In this document: positions 46,234-46,707 of the stretch, one piece after another
Layout of the letters: every line of letters begins with the position of its first letter
Position numbering within the stretch: the first letter of the stretch is position 1
Origin: JAVJRN01 sp047635055
GTDB taxonomy: Bacteria; Bacteroidota; Bacteroidia; Cytophagales; Cyclobacteriaceae
NCBI GenBank assembly: GCA_047635055.1
Contig: JBLIIJ010000019.1
Coordinates: 1-46,707 of the forward strand
Reading direction: 5' to 3'
DNA: 46,707 bases
Translations under genes and position numbers: made by a program
The notes under the pieces: generated by a model
What the model was told of the DNA's origin: nothing
Databases searched by the model: none
The model's input: only the letters and a program-made list of their open reading frames with translations

Positions 46234-46707
46234 CTACGAAAGCACTTTATTTTTAAAAAATTCTAATGTTGGAACTAGCCCCTCTGACCTTGTGTATTTT
46301 GGTTCCCAACTCAACAGCTTTTGAGCAAGGGAGATGTCTGGTTTTCTTTGTTTTGGATCATCTTTTGGTAAATCCAAATATTCTATCGTAGACTTTGAGT
46401 CAGTTATTCTAATAATTTCTTCTCCAAACTCCTTAATAGTAATTTCTTCAGGGTTACCGATATTCACTGGGCTCGCATAATCGCTTAAAAGCAACCTATA
46501 AATGCCCTCTACCAAGTCATCTACATAGGTAAATGACCTAGTTTGACTACCGTCACCAAAAGCCGTTAATTTCTCACCTCGCAGCGCTTGAGAGATAAAT
46601 GCCGGAAGTACTCTTCCATCATCTAAGCGCATTCTTGGACCAAAAGTATTGAAGATGCGGACGATCCTCGTTTCCAGACCATGGAAAGTATGATAAGCCA
46701 TGGTTAT
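46234..46707 (-). CDS. Partial NAD-dependent sugar epimerase/dehydratase (UDP-xylose synthase-like)
   Basis: This is the C-terminal part of an extended SDR enzyme; the frame is open through the right edge, so the N-terminal cofactor domain and catalytic Tyr-Lys are outside. Visible features are RIVRIFNTFGPRMRLDDGRV, GDGSQTRSFTYVDDLVEGI, SPVNIGNPEEITIKEF and DDPKQRKPDISLAQKLLSWE, a pattern close to UDP-glucuronate decarboxylase. That enzyme makes UDP-xylose from UDP-glucuronate. It stands first in the minus-strand set ahead of cysC, with a 70-bp gap, and may supply a pentose donor. Confidence 0.8.
   Translation of the reverse strand: MTMAYHTFHGLETRIVRIFNTFGPRMRLDDGRVLPAFISQALRGEKLTAFGDGSQTRSFTYVDDLVEGIYRLLLSDYASPVNIGNPEEITIKEFGEEIIRITDSKSTIEYLDLPKDDPKQRKPDISLAQKLLSWEPKYTRSEGLVPTLEFFKNKVLS

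Noticed and set aside
1..46707. CRISPR arrays, rRNA, prophage or integrase genes
   Set aside because: No regularly spaced repeats, rRNA-like sequence or phage genes were seen on reading the window.

Overview
The window looks like a Bacteroidota chromosome, most likely a marine Cytophagales-type bacterium (the lineage below phylum is inference). The signs are low GC, TAnnTTTG-type promoter -7 elements, a TonB receptor with a carboxypeptidase-like N-terminal domain, lipoproteins, a type IX secretion (T9SS) C-terminal tail, a FISUMP remnant and an exosortase of the Bacteroidota kind.

Left part (1-14.9 kb), mostly housekeeping. A possible thiamine-related gene runs off the left edge. Next come a DUF4136 lipoprotein and a vitamin-uptake module on the minus strand: a PnuC-type transporter, a NadR-like P-loop kinase, then a TPP riboswitch directly in front of a TonB-dependent receptor. 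guaB follows on the plus strand with a perfect hairpin touching its start codon. A plus-strand run then encodes a SpoIIE-type phosphatase, a STAS antagonist and an RsbW-like ATPase (a partner-switching module), two SurA-like periplasmic folding proteins and a MoxR ATPase. It meets pheS tail to tail with overlapping stop codons. A WecA/MraY-like sugar-phosphate transferase opens the polysaccharide region.

Middle (15-27 kb), a plastic accessory region. Two paralogous WcaJ-type initiating glycosyltransferases share a 118-bp leader that is almost identical (4 mismatches) although the genes have diverged. Between them lie a decayed transposase and an exosortase with a small membrane partner. Beyond the second copy are a decayed GDP-fucose pathway (fcl and gmd, both with several lesions), two intact glycosyltransferases, a polysaccharide-lyase-14-like secreted protein, and a graveyard holding a FISUMP-type pseudogene and a broken second lyase copy. 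A 1064-residue FG-GAP repeat protein with a T9SS tail closes this part.

Right part (30-46.7 kb), a minus-strand exopolysaccharide locus. In transcription order it holds a partial nucleotide-sugar SDR enzyme, the sulfate-activation genes cysC-cysD-cysN and cysQ, a six-SLBB outer-membrane export protein, a Wzz-type co-polymerase, a truncated and then a full flippase, an F420-hydrogenase-beta-family protein with a polysaccharide pyruvyl transferase, a GT4 enzyme, a hexapeptide acetyltransferase, a Wzy-like polymerase and a GT2 enzyme. Together they suggest a Wzx/Wzy-type surface polysaccharide, possibly pyruvylated, acetylated and sulfated, although no sulfotransferase is present in the window.
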